DNA from: Telopea speciosissima
Taxonomy: Eukaryota > Streptophyta > Magnoliopsida > Proteales > Proteaceae
Assembly: GCF_018873765.1 (NCBI RefSeq)
Contig: NC_057922.1
Location: forward strand, 12,227,563-12,291,562
DNA: 64,000 bases
Direction of reading: 5' to 3'
Part shown: positions 36,433 to 45,689 of the stretch, piece after piece
Position numbering within the stretch: position 1 is the stretch's first letter
Layout of the letters: each line of letters starts with the position of its first letter
Notes under the pieces: model-generated
Databases searched by the model: none
What the model was told of the DNA's origin: nothing
Seen by the model: only the letters and a program-made list of their open reading frames with translations
Position numbers and translations under genes: made by a program

Positions 36433-37770
36433 GGTATTTGCTGTTAGGGCTAGTAGTGCAGTTACCCATAAAAATCTCTCATCTTTTTTTGAATTGAAAA
36501 AATTGCCGTTTATTATTATTTTTGTTTAATATCCAGTCTTACATTTGTCCGACCCCATTTAGTTGGAATAAGGCTGAGTTGTTGTATCCACAGGCTTACA
36601 TTATTTGATTCTCTAATATTTGTTATTCTTAAATAATAGATGGAGCTAGGAGGATTTGACCATTTGGAAGCCATAGGTTGAATAGACTCCTGTCACTCCT
36701 CTTCGCCCATGAGTTATGCACCTGCAAAGATACAACCATTGGTCCATTATTACTTATTTCACCATCTTGAATCAATCCGCTCAGGAAGGAGGACATGAAT
36801 CTTTCAATTGCTTTCTCCTAAAATTCAATTACCTTACATGTAGCGTTGCTCTGACCATGATGATTATTGCCTGAAATGGCTTATCTTGGAGTACCGTTCA
36901 GCTTCCAATGTTTCAAACGCCTGGGTGTGTCAGGAATTTTGACGCCATTAATAATTATCTAAAAAACAAAAGAAAAAATAGGAATCCCATATGCCGTCTT
37001 GACATTTTTCTTCTGGGCCCTCCAATCATTAAATGAAGAGGGGGGGCAAGATGTTTGGCATTTTGGATGTCCCAAATGCCATTGCGGACTGTCCCAACGT
37101 CCCATGAAACTAATGCGGCCAGGGGATAGCCCTTGAGAGAAAATAAGGTAACCAACTTGGCATCCTTAAAAGTGCAAAATTTTGCACCATCTTATTCTGC
37201 TTGAAATTTATTTATTTTGTCTCATTGTCACCACAGATTTACGTTAGGTTGGTGTTGCATTTTGTTGTTATGCTGACACTTTTACATCAAAGTATGTCTT
37301 CACTTCTGCCATTATCTTATCCATTAGCATCACACATTATCTCCATGTTTGTTTCATGGAGAGTATAAGAATGGAACGTTTTTCTCTGCCTCTTTATTGG
37401 TTGGTTGGGTGACAGAAACAGCTTGATCACAACCAAGCTGACCAAAAACAATGGCTTGGATTCTTGAAGCCTCCAACATGCATTACTTTTGTTGGCATAT
37501 CTTCATTACAATGTTCTCCAAAAAAAAAAAAAAGCCTTGCATTAAAATGGGACTCCTCCAAAGATATGCAGAGTCTGATGTTTGATGAGGTTGACTATCT
37601 GATCAAATCATATTATCTGTTGTGTGCAGGAGCATCCTGAGTGGGAGATAAAGAATGGGTTTGTGTTTTTCCAGAAGGCAAAGGATTCTGCCCCTTGCAA
37701 GGAAATACCATCGCTGCAGCTTATCAATCAAACACTCAGTTATGCCAGAGAACTGGAGCGGATAGTATGA
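18809..37770 (+). CDS. RPN12: 26S proteasome lid subunit RPN12
   Basis: Six exons are 18809-18913, 23371-23449, 30816-30918, 31094-31357, 32006-32117 and 37630-37770. The phases match and all introns are GT-AG. They encode 267 aa, the length of Arabidopsis RPN12a. The product starts [20 protein letters not shown] and includes [40 protein letters not shown], the PCI/CSN8-like region [20 protein letters not shown], and ends [14 protein letters not shown]12 is a non-ATPase lid subunit of the 19S regulatory particle; it helps lid-base assembly and ubiquitin-protein degradation in cytosol and nucleus. I chose the ATG at 18809 because the family starts MDPKL; an in-frame ATG at 18782 would add nine residues. 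Introns 1, 2 and 5 are 4.5, 7.4 and 5.5 kb and are full of transposons, yet every exon is intact. The gene is therefore probably functional. Confidence 0.96.
20106..20832 (+). mobile_element. Solo LTR (fossil) with perfect 5-bp duplication
   Basis: A 727-bp segment starts TGATGCAG and ends CTACATTA, an inverted terminal pair. ATAAT lies directly on both sides (20101-20105 and 20833-20837). It has no internal coding region, so it fits a solo LTR left by recombination. It lies in RPN12 intron 1. Confidence 0.7.
21504..22126 (+). mobile_element. LTR-like segment (fossil)
   Basis: It starts TGATGCAG and may end near CTATATTA, similar to the LTR at 20106-20832 in style and size. No matching 5-bp duplication was found, so the right end is uncertain. 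It is non-coding and lies in RPN12 intron 1. Confidence 0.35.
22177..22286. mobile_element. hAT-like MITE, family A (CATAGTTGTCA)
   Basis: A 110-bp element begins CATAGTTGTCAAGG and ends TGGCAACTATG. The flanks CTCTACAG and TTCTACAG are an 8-bp duplication with one mismatch. The interior repeats GCCTAGGCG and its complement. It is the shortest of three family members in the window and lies in RPN12 intron 1. Confidence 0.7.
24294..25000 (-). mobile_element. L1 LINE 3' end with RNase H remnant
   Basis: On the minus strand a decayed frame reads MAELLALRMGLELC-like residues (AELLALRMGLE type, the RNase H core of plant L1 elements). A 3' UTR follows, ending CATGCACCC plus a poly-A tail (T-run at 24294-24307). 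It is 5'-truncated and broken in several frames. It lies in RPN12 intron 2. The residue reading is approximate. Confidence 0.5.
25086..26404 (+). mobile_element. Solo LTR (fossil) with perfect 5-bp duplication
   Basis: The 1319-bp segment starts TGATGTAG and ends CTACATTA. GTTGT flanks it on both sides (25081-25085 and 26405-26409). No primer-binding site or internal coding region follows, so it fits a solo LTR. It lies in RPN12 intron 2. Its ends match the LTR at 58566-59938, which does have a primer-binding site behind it. Confidence 0.7.
26410..27239. other. RPN12 intron 2, unassigned part
   Basis: The stretch near 26640-26820 repeats TATAGACATGT(G/C)-type motifs several times and holds a short direct repeat region. 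No exon or delimited transposon was recognised. Confidence 0.35.
27240..28660 (-). other. LTR-like repeat DNA with poly-G runs
   Basis: Two related halves share phrases such as GAATCCACAGAA/GAATCCACATG and a poly-G run followed by ATGC(T/A)G(C/T)(A/G)GACCTTACA or GGCCTTTACATC. The style suggests tandem or nested LTR remnants in reverse orientation. The ends could not be fixed. It lies in RPN12 intron 2. Confidence 0.3.
28671..29288. mobile_element. hAT-like non-autonomous element, family A
   Basis: The 618-bp element starts CATAGTTGTCACGGCG and ends CATGACAACTATG. The flanks are a perfect 8-bp duplication, GATACAAC (28663-28670 and 29289-29296). Both ends are dense in CCATGGCG and CGATAT palindromes, while the middle is plain AT-rich DNA. 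It encodes nothing. It lies in RPN12 intron 2, next to the reversed RTE tail. Confidence 0.75.
29297..29565 (-). mobile_element. RTE-type LINE, 3' UTR only
   Basis: Read on the minus strand, it repeats the 3' end of the element at 13981-14531: CCTATTGGAGGGCAAGGATC, then a block with GATCCATGTAGCCGACCCC and the TTGTTGT-side terminus. It is a 5'-truncated insertion carrying no protein domain. Confidence 0.65.
29566..30815. other. RPN12 intron 2, 3' part
   Basis: Mostly unassigned. A stretch near 30480-30610 (TGGACTCAAACCTGGG, then CCTGAGACCCTAC, TGCGGGATGCACTGG) resembles a decayed SINE of the Au type but lacks clean ends. The final bases carry the branch and acceptor region of exon 3. Confidence 0.35.
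32118..33480. other. RPN12 intron 5, 5' part with LTR-like DNA
   Basis: From about 32880 the sequence has the style of a plant LTR in reverse orientation, continuing after the MITE at 33481-33965 to about 34070. A TAATGTAG near 32502 could be a reversed LTR end. No coding region is seen. Confidence 0.3.
33481..33965. mobile_element. AAGGGTGTCAAT-ended non-autonomous element
   Basis: The 485-bp element has inverted ends AAGGGTGTCAAT and ATTGACACCCTT. Both end regions repeat TTCGGTTCGGTT-like motifs. The flanks AATATAGGCT and AATATTATAGGCT look like one target duplication with a small length difference. Similar ends occur at 47067-47741 and, less clearly, at 44596-45516. Mutator type is possible but unproven. 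Confidence 0.6.
34674..36399. mobile_element. Pack-MULE carrying an RPS3 fragment
   Basis: The 1726-bp element has 53-bp terminal inverted repeats (34674-34726 and 36347-36399) that differ at about two positions and start GGGAAATTTACGAAACACCC. The flanks are ATATATATA on both sides, a 9-bp duplication as expected for Mutator-like elements, but they lie in a TA microsatellite so the evidence is weak. No transposase is present. The interior holds host DNA: the start of a ribosomal protein S3 gene on the minus strand (35765-36064 plus its leader up to about 36200 and part of its intron below 35773). Near 34968-35110 on the plus strand is a short leucine-rich-repeat-like stretch, [12 protein letters not shown], that may be a second capture. 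It lies in RPN12 intron 5. The near-identical end repeats suggest a young insertion. Confidence 0.85.
35765..36064 (-). pseudogene. RPS3: Captured 5' fragment of ribosomal protein S3
   Basis: The minus strand reads [20 protein letters not shown], then [52 protein letters not shown] and VNNRGLC. These are residues 1 to about 97 of plant 40S RPS3, covering the N-terminal arm and the start of the KH domain. The similarity stops at CTCTGTG|GTTATT, where the intact gene would splice from exon 1 to exon 2. So genomic DNA with its intron was captured, not an mRNA copy. Several normally conserved residues differ (for example [10 protein letters not shown] where plants have GEKGRRIREL). About 60% of the protein is absent. 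It cannot make a working ribosomal protein but could be transcribed antisense to RPN12. Confidence 0.9.
36400..36429. repeat. (TA)n microsatellite
   Basis: A pure AT/TA run directly follows the right end of the Pack-MULE. A shorter run sits before its left end, so the element landed in a TA tract. Confidence 0.9.
36546..36587 (+). mobile_element. Bare RTE LINE tail, about 42 bp
   Basis: TGTCCGACCCCATTTAGTTG followed by the AAGGCTGAGTTGTTGTAT end of plant RTE elements stands alone. CCAGTCTTACATT and CCACAGGCTTACATT flank it and look like a slightly changed target duplication. It is an extremely truncated LINE insertion in RPN12 intron 5. Confidence 0.6.
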
Positions 37771-40590
37771 AAGTTATTGAGTCCATGGTATACTATGCTC
37801 CCTTCAGAGAACAACCTATATCAATATTTGAGCCCCTGTCACCGATGGAAGTTTATCACATTTTTCATGCTTTGCTTTTATTCAATTGTATTTGGAGTTT
37901 CTTGACTATAAAGCTTAAGATGATCAAAAGAGGGAAAACTGTTGGATTGGCAGTTGCATTCTAATTGGTTTCTTCAACTTGAATTCCTAGTCTTTCTAGC
38001 TCTCTGTTTTCTCTCAATACAACTGGTATCCTCTCTTTTAACATTTTGGGACCATGCTTGTTCTATCTATTTATGCCCTCATTTGGTACATATACAATTT
38101 CCTGTCAATTCCCATTATATGGCCAGTATTTATCTAAACATTGTCCCAAATTCTGTGCCTTACAGACTGTTCTTGGGAAATCGGTGTTGCTTTCTGAAAT
38201 TTAACAGTGGTCAGAATCAATGTTTTGGATCGTCTGGTTGGACTGGCTCGACAAAGGTCTGACCGCTGATCAAAAGTTTAATTACTTGGCAGATGCATAC
38301 TGGAGTACTGCAAATCTCAATGATGCTTACATGGGCTGGCTACTCTGCTATTGTAGGTTAACAACCAAAGTTGGTAGGGAAAAGCAGTTACGATGATATT
38401 ATCAAAATTACAGCAAAACAGGGGCCACCATGATTAGCTGGTGTTGGGATTTCTTACTATTTATGCAAACTGAAAACTAACAGGGCAGTCTAATATCTGC
38501 TGCACTACTTTGCGTTTTACGAAGGCAGTGTTTGGTATGCATTCTTGGAATGCATTATCAGATGATCAAAACTGTTGTTTTAATTGCCCGAGAATGCGAA
38601 ATCGACCTAGAATGCATACCAAACACTGCTTAAGTATTGAGATTCTACAGTAATCAAGTTTTGCCTAGCCTGCATTATAAAGATCAATCTACACGTCACT
38701 TCTAAGGACCTGATGTATGCATGGAACCCAGGTGGGACATAATAATATTACACTATTACCTGTGTACGTTTTTATGCCTGAAGGGTTTTTTTTGTTTTTA
38801 ACAAAGTAGAGAAAGATAGGAAAACTTAACTTTTTCTTTGAATGTGACTGGGTTGGAATCAATGCAGTTGTTTTACTAATTGCATTTGCTGCAGACAGCT
38901 TCAAAAGAGGATAAATAAGGGAGCCTTCGTGATCGTCTTCATGCTTAATGCTCTGTTTGCTTGTGTTCCTTACTGATCTTATGCAAGTTAACTTGCTAGA
39001 CTTTTGTGGCACCAGTGACCTGATGGCTAAGTCAAATGAGTCGATGAGGGAACACAAGTGGATGAATTGTGAAACAGGGTTAGACACCTGATTTAATTCA
39101 GAACTCACCATGAATTAATTGATTCTGAAATCTTTCTGATCTGCCATTACCTTTTACTTCTTTCTTTTCTTTTTTTTTAAATCTTTTTAATTGTGGGATG
39201 CATATGTAGTTAACATTTCAATTTGCTATGATTCTATTAAGTAGTGGTTGGATTCTAATTACCATGTTTTAATATGATTGATCTGTGCCCACTGTGATCA
39301 ATTGAATGACAACCAACACATGGCTTCATCTCTTTTCTGGTTTTTTCTTTTGCTGCTGGTGGAATTTGGATCCTCTACTACCAAGCTGTCAAGACATGGC
39401 AAGACATGCAATGACTGCCTTACCCCTGCCCGAGCGCCACATACTAAAATATTGCTTACAACATCTAATGCAAGATGATACGGTATACAATGTATCAAAA
39501 GTTCATTTGTAAATGGGAGAGATACCAAAAGCAGTGTACGTGTAGTGTGATTCTTCTTTAGGGAGTAGAGATTTTGGTCTAGTGGATGCAACTCAAGCGG
39601 AATATGCCTCGTGATAAAACACCATACTTAAAATTCGGTGGGAAAATGAAACTTCTTAAAAAAAACATGAGTGGTTAAAATACTAGGAAAAATACCAAAA
39701 ACGAGTGAACCGTCAACAATGTTTACAATACTTCAAACCACCAATATTATACATTTAGTTAAAATATGAGCTTACGACTCATGACATAAGTCATGTGATG
39801 AATACCCTAGTTATGTGAGATGAGATTCTTAAAATTAGGTCCAAAGGGTAAATTGTTTAGTAGTACTATTATGGATTCATCCTGATTAGATAGGAAAATA
39901 ATATTCACCGCAATGAAAGGAGGATAGGTTTTTAGAACTCTTAATCAGTCATAGCTCTTGAAAGGGGGGAGGGTTGTGTATTAATTGTGGTGCATATTAT
40001 AGATTGATCTAAGTGGGTGTAGAAGATGAAGCCGCTTCCAATGAAGATTTCAAGGGTGAATTCACTAACATCCATGACACTGAGATACAGACAAGATAAG
40101 ATAAAAATATCCACACATTAGAGAAGAAAAGACCTAGGAGTCGAATGATAGGATGTGATTGGTAAGTATTAGTGTATATTTGTACACCTCATCATTCTTA
40201 TATTGTAATCCTTGATTGATGTAGTTTCCTTATTGATAGAGAGTAGAATTAGGCATGTAATTGTATATTTATACGCATAATTTGGAATTCTCATTCCTAA
40301 CAGTAAGTTAATCAACTATACCAATAAGAAAAGATTCAAGAAATTTATTTTCACCTGTACACTCTAGCATGACATATTAATTCTAATGTTGATTCAAGTA
40401 GGAAAGTCATTTACAACGTGTCCTACTAATTTTTATGTCCTCAATTTGTCAATTTTCTACTTGATCAATATTTTTGAATCTTGTGTGGGAGGATTGTTGT
40501 CTTTAGAAGTTTTTTTTTTCTTAAAATATAAATATATATATATATATATATTTAACACACTTTTTCTATGGATTGATTTATTTTTTTTAA
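37771..40590. other. RPN12 3' flank and intergenic DNA
   Basis: The first few hundred bases probably hold the RPN12 3' UTR. Apart from the MITE at 38524-38640 and a (TA)n run near 40528-40552 I see no gene. An open stretch on the minus strand at 38689-39111 has no recognisable protein features and I treat it as chance. Confidence 0.4.
38524..38640. mobile_element. MITE with GGCAGTGTTTGGTATGC ends
   Basis: A 117-bp element has inverted ends: left GGCAGTGTTTGGTATGCATT, right complement AGCAGTGTTTGGTATGCATT. It is related to the TAA-flanked copy at 18471-18546, but the flanks here do not give a clean TAA duplication. Confidence 0.6.
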
Positions 40591-42507
40591 GGGAAAATAT
40601 CATCCCCCTCCCTACTAAGTTTGCCTAATATCAATTCAGTACTCAAGTTTTGAAAACTATCCTCCCCCTCCCCTACTTTATAAAGTTACTATCAACCGCG
40701 CCCTAAATATGTAACGCTGTTAAAAAAAACATATGTAAAGACAAAATTACCCCTCTTTTTGCCCCCACTCACCCATAATTATTTGAAAATTAAAACTGTA
40801 TTTTCAATTCTACCCTTTTCATCATCTTCAACCTAAAATACCTCTTTCTTTCCTTCTCCACCGCCAGAAGCAGCACCACCACCGCCACCACTATTGCCGC
40901 CGCCTCCTCTTCCTCCTGCACCGCCAACACCACCACCACCGTCATCGTGGATGGTGATATACGAGGGTCTAACCACCTGCCAATGAAACTCAAATTTGAT
41001 ATTAAACAATTAATGGCCAAACAGAAAGCTCATATTTAAGGATCCCAAAAGACGGTTTCATGAGAACTTGCACCAGAAACCGGAAACACCTTCTATAGAT
41101 CAAGCTCATTCCATGGTTTTTGATTGATTTCTGAAATTATCAATTATCTGTCTAGTAGTTTTTTCTTCATACGTTGTGTGATTATTGCCCTCCAAGGACA
41201 CCTACTTTGATCCAGTTTTGTGGCCCATCTGGGCTGTGGTCTGTTGGCAATAAGAAATCTCCATCTCAGTCTGGTAGTACCCTGTTTTTTTGGCCTATTT
41301 CTCTTAAGAACAAAAATACATTTCAGAAATTCACAGGTGCATAGTTGAACCAATTGTATAAGAGTCTTGATTCAAGACCAAATGACAAGAACTTCTAAGT
41401 TACCGAACTGCTATAGAAAACCATGCCTCACCTAAAACCCCTTCCTGAAACACTCATTACTAGCTTAAACTCCTACCTGAAACACCTCCTTGAAACCCCC
41501 ATTATTGAACTGTCGATTTTTGAAACCCCGTTACTAGCTTCAAACCCCACCTGAAACATCTCCTTGAAACCCCCATTACTGCGCTGCTGATTCTTGAAAC
41601 CCCAAAGGGTATCGGCAGCACACTTCACCGAAACAGCTCCTCTCCCTGAACCCATACTTGCCAATCCACCTCCCTGAAACTCCGTGCTCGCATCCCACCT
41701 GACCTTGCGGGTCCATGGTGACCTGCAAATTCGGGAACTAAAAATAAAGTTGTTTCAGATGCGTTACGGGTGTTTGACTGAATAGAGCTTGAAGAAGACG
41801 AGAACTCCTCTCTTGTCAATGATGATATTTGTTTAAAAAACAAAAGAAACCCCCTGTTTTAGTCTTTCATATGCGCAACAGGGGTCTCGGATGGGTTCTT
41901 TCATGGGCTATTTCTTGGCCAGCTCTGGCATTAAATGAACAACAACAGAGGTGGGAGTGAGGCCGTGAGGGAGGGACAAGGATAAGTGGCGGGGGTGGGG
42001 AGTTGCAGAGGGCAGAGAGTGAGTACCTTCTGATCGTCGACGATTTTAGGTTAGGAGGTTGCAAGAAAAGGGATTGTAGGAGGAGGAAGGAGGGTAAAAG
42101 GGGTACCTACGGTTAGGGTTTAGTGAAGCGGAGAGGAAGAGATGGAGGAACTCCATTTTTGTTCTCGCCGGAGTTTGCAGGAGAAGGGGTTGGAGGAAGA
42201 GGAGGAAGAAGAAGAAGAAGAAGAAGAAAGAAGAAGGGTAAAAGGGTCTTAGGTAAATTGTCAATGGCGGAAATAAAAAAAGAAGAAGACCCCTTTTGGA
42301 GGGGTAAAAATGGAATTAAAATAAATTAAAGGTAATTTGGGGTTTTAGGTAAATTGGACCTGTCCACGTCATGGCAGTTTTTAAGGGTTAGGGTATGATT
42401 GATAGAATCTTTATAAAGTAGAAGAGGGAGTTATCATTTTTTAAAACTTGGGTACTAAGTTGATATTAAACAAACTAAATTTAGAGGGGAGGGGATGATA
42501 TTTTCCC
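40591..42507. mobile_element. Long-TIR Mutator-like element, no transposase
   Basis: The 1917-bp element has inverted ends of about 120 bp, roughly 75-80% alike. Both begin GGGAAAATATCATCCCC and share AGTAC(T/C)CAAGTTTT and CTACTTTATAAAG. TTTTTTAA lies on both sides, an 8-bp duplication within a T-run. The interior has GC-richer, gene-like DNA: a CT-rich leader followed on the minus strand by an ATG near 42163, a proline-rich triplet-repeat stretch near 40858-40945, and a 74-bp tandem repeat near 41477-41624. It looks like another gene-capturing element, but I cannot name the parent gene. Confidence 0.65.
41477..41624. repeat. 74-bp tandem repeat, about two copies
   Basis: CTGAAACACCTCCTTGAAAC at 41477 recurs as CTGAAACATCTCCTTGAAAC at 41551, with GAAACCCC and CCCCATTA(T/C)TG repeated in register. 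A third partial unit precedes them. It lies inside the element at 40591-42507. Confidence 0.7.
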
Positions 42508-42659
42508 TTTTTTAATCCAAATTGTAACTCACAAGTGCATGCATACTGTTACCTTTCTCTCATGCATGTTTTTAAGTTGGTGGAAGATAAGCGGACGAGT
42601 GGATATTTTCCGCTGAAATCAAGATAAAGTTTCCTAAGAGGCTAAGAGCAATGTTTTTT

Positions 42660-42826
42660 GGAAGCAATTTTCTGTCCGAAAGTGTGATCTATGCCATCAT
42701 TCTCATGTGTCTATCTCTCTCCTCTTTAAAATAAGGGGGCAGAGGTGTCTTTTCACATGGGGAGGAGAGGGATAGGCTCATAGAAGTGCTAGCGTAGGCC
42801 ACACTCTCGGGCAGAGATCTTTTTCC
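42660..42826. mobile_element. Mutator-type MITE with 10-bp duplication
   Basis: A 167-bp element has inverted ends of about 60 bp (left GGAAGCAATTTTCTGTCCGA, right complement GGAAAAAGATCTCTGCCCGA). AATGTTTTTT flanks it on both sides. It shares size and end pattern with 48895-49063. Confidence 0.7.
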
Positions 42827-42980
42827 AATGTTTTTTTGGTCTTATGACATTTGGAAGGAGCCAATCCGACTTGCCTAGGCGATTGACCAGAGAATTGTAG
42901 TTACTAAGTAAAAAAAAATGAAATAGTCTTCTAGCTTTATATGATTCTGTAAACCATTCTTACCTTAGTTAGGTTCACGT

Positions 42981-43080
42981 TCATGTACATAAACGGCTCA
43001 CAGATGGAGTCCACCCTACCTTGTGGAACCCACATGGAGTGGATTCCATCTGAGTGATTGTGAGCCGTTATCGTACATGA
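42981..43080. mobile_element. Foldback MITE upstream of histone H4
   Basis: A 100-bp inverted repeat: the left arm starts TCATGTACATAAACGGCTCA and the right arm complement starts TCATGTACGATAACGGCTCA, meeting near CCACCCTACCTTGTGG. It would fold into one long hairpin. Confidence 0.6.
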
Positions 43081-43168
43081 TTGTGAGAGCCCAACTCTTG
43101 AATAGGGCAATACCAATGGATCATTAATTTGATACACTTGCCATGGCAAGATTTTAGTGGGACCAAGA

Positions 43169-43298
43169 TCCTCTGTAGTACTGTCGGGTATGCGGTGCAC
43201 ATTTTGCGGTACAGCAAAAGTCACGTGACACACATGGCACATGTAGCCTCTGCTGTGCCGCAGGATATGCACCTCACATCCTGCGGTATTGCAGAGGA
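43169..43298. mobile_element. Foldback MITE with a G-box, 340 bp upstream of H4
   Basis: The 130-bp inverted repeat has arms TCCTCTGTAGTACTGTCGGG and, from the right, TCCTCTGCAATACCGCAGGA. The loop region holds the 10-bp palindrome GTCACGTGAC (43220-43229), a G-box core. GTGC/GCAC-rich arms make it a likely relative of the hairpin at 45581-45689. Confidence 0.6.
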
Positions 43299-43462
43299 TT
43301 TTTATCTATGCCGCATAACTTTGTACCGGTTCTGTTGCAAAGTTGCACGTACCCGAGACCGATGTGTTTCTTTATTTCTAAGTTCCACTACTAACGGCGA
43401 AGCTCTCCTCATTCCCTCGATCCGACAATTCTCATTTCAACCAATCAAATTCAAGACTGACA

Positions 43463-43552
43463 CATCCAACGGTTATAACATCAAAACCAACTAAATACCA
43501 GGATCGCTTACTTATCCAACGGCCACCTCAACATTTTCGCACCTATATAAAT
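43463..43552 (+). promoter_or_regulatory. Histone H4 promoter: nonamer, MSA-like sites, TATA
   Basis: CATCCAACG at 43463-43471 equals the nonamer known from plant histone promoters. TCCAACGGTTA (43465-43475) and TCCAACGGCCA (43515-43525) both fit the MYB3R/MSA consensus YCYAACGGYYA. A TATATAAAT lies at 43544-43552, about 90 bp before the start codon. The match to known motifs is exact; binding is inferred. Confidence 0.7.
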
Positions 43553-43595
43553 CGAAACCAGACTATTCTAACTCCAGAATCACAGAAAGACATAA

Positions 43596-43952
<357 letters not shown>

Positions 43953-44595
43953 GTTTGTTATTAAAATTAGGGTTTCATCTAGTTGGTGTAAATTGTTCTC
44001 TCATAGTTTAGGTATAGATTTAGGTATTGGGGCTATGGTTTCATGTGGATGTCTTGTGGGCTTTAATTTTAGCTCTGATTCTGTTTGTGTTTCCATATTT
44101 TGGTTAGTTGCAGAAATAAATGTGAATCTCTCGGATTTCTTATCAGGAAAGTAGCCAAATTAATTAAAGATTTTCTTATTTTCTGATAAATTTGTTGTTT
44201 TTTCGTCTTCTTTCCGCTTTGATGCCCTAATTTGCAAAATCATGCCCTATCGAAAACAGAGTGAATAGGGCTATAAGATGTCTGTGATATTACGCGTTCT
44301 TCTGAACGGTGTGGAAAGAACGAAACGTGTGTTTCAGTTTCTATTTGTGTGCAATGGTTTGGGTATTTTGGTTAGCACGCTTGTGGGCTGCTGTGTTCTA
44401 TAGTTTTGAAGGCCAGTGGGTTAAAGTGGTTCCAATCCCTTTGATTTTAACCAGGCATTGAATCTGGCTGAGAATCAGTTCCCGGAAATCCGTTGGATTG
44501 GAATAATGTGTTCCGCCGCTTCCGTGTTCAGACTGATTGCTATGATATCCTGTAAAGCTAGTCTGCCTTGGATGGATGACTCTTACAATTGACTG
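43953..44595. other. H4 3' flank
   Basis: Contains the likely H4 3' UTR (AATAAA near 44114). No further gene is seen. Confidence 0.4.
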
Positions 44596-45516
44596 AAAAG
44601 TTCGGTTCGGTTTGGTTTAGGTTTTAGCTTAAACCAAAACTAAATCCTATTTAATTCATGCTAGACCTTACAATTATTTATCTTTAATGGGTGAGTGAAA
44701 TTACCTATAATGGTGCACAAGTGTGGGGTGTATGTAGGGTGTAGGCAATGAGGGCGAAGAGTGCTAGGGGTTGAATAGGGGTTGAACAGGGAGTAGGGTG
44801 GTCATTTCTACTCCTATATGAATAACTGGAGGGAATTGGAGCGGGCAATGAATTGGAGGTGAATAATTATAATTATTCCCCTATCCCGTCTCCAATTTCC
44901 TTCGTTTGCTTCCGCAATGCCATCACGCCAACCTCTGCCTTTGTCGATACGGTTTTTGGTCTAAGCCCCACAACACTACCACCACGATGCCCCCTCACTG
45001 CAGCTCACTCTCTCCCCTCTGCCCTATCCTTTTGCTCCCTCTTTGCATTTCTCTCTCTTTCTCCCCTGGTCAATTCCAACATGCTCGCTTCCGATCTCAA
45101 CTCCTCAACCTCGACCTACATGGATTGGAAGCTTTACGCCCGGACCCCAGGGCACCATGCTTCTCTTCTTTTATTTCATGGAAGTGAGTTTATACCCCAC
45201 TGTTTTTTAATTTTCAGAATAGGTTTACCAAACACCCCAAAAACTGTTTCTTAGCACAGGAAAAAAAAAAAAAAAACACTGATTATGTTGTTTCTCAGCA
45301 CATAAACAACAAAAAGGTTATCAAACGGTGCCCAAGCATTTACCCAAAATTTTTTAAATTTTTTTTTCTATATAAATTGATTTTAAACCGAATTACTAAA
45401 ACTAACAAACTGAAAAAAACTGAAGCAATCCGATTTCAATTTTGGATATATATTGTATCTTGAATCGAATCAAAATTGAATTGAAAAACCAGAATCGAAC
45501 TAATTGACACCTTTAC
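44596..45516. mobile_element. Possible element of the GGTGTCAAT-ended type
   Basis: The left part has AAGTTCGGTTCGGTTTGG and the right end AATTGACACCTTTACTAG, echoing the element at 33481-33965. The left terminus is unclear and no duplication was found. The interior near 44853-45254 is open on the plus strand but low in complexity and I do not call a gene there. Confidence 0.35.
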
Positions 45517-45580
45517 TAGAAGGTTAGAAAGAAACATCAAGTACCAATCTTCTAGGGAAAATTATTGCCCCCAGTACAAC

Positions 45581-45689
45581 TGGGTGTGCTGTGCACATTG
45601 TGCGGTGCAGCACCGCCCATGTGTGCATAGTGGGTCCCACTGTGCACACATGGGCGGTGCTGTGCCGCACGATGCGCACAGCACCCCAG
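45581..45689. repeat. Near-perfect 54-bp-arm palindrome
   Basis: The arms TGGGTGTGCTGTGCACATTG... and the complement of ...GATGCGCACAGCACCCCA match at nearly every position and meet at GTGGGTCCCAC with almost no loop. The transcript of either strand would form one long hairpin. It is probably a foldback MITE related to 43169-43298. Confidence 0.8.

Noticed and set aside
38689-39111. A 140-residue open stretch on the minus strand as a possible gene
   Set aside because: It has no recognisable domain, signal peptide or repeat, no promoter signals, and the residue make-up looks like translated non-coding DNA.
40790-41020. A Val/Ala-rich frame near the proline-coding triplet repeat as a membrane peptide
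   Set aside because: It is the reverse translation of a CCACCG triplet repeat inside a Mutator-like element; hydrophobicity here comes from the repeat.
44853-45254. A 133-residue open stretch on the plus strand as a possible gene
   Set aside because: It is low in complexity (Ser/Pro/Leu-rich), lies inside a probable repeat element and overlaps another open frame of equal quality.
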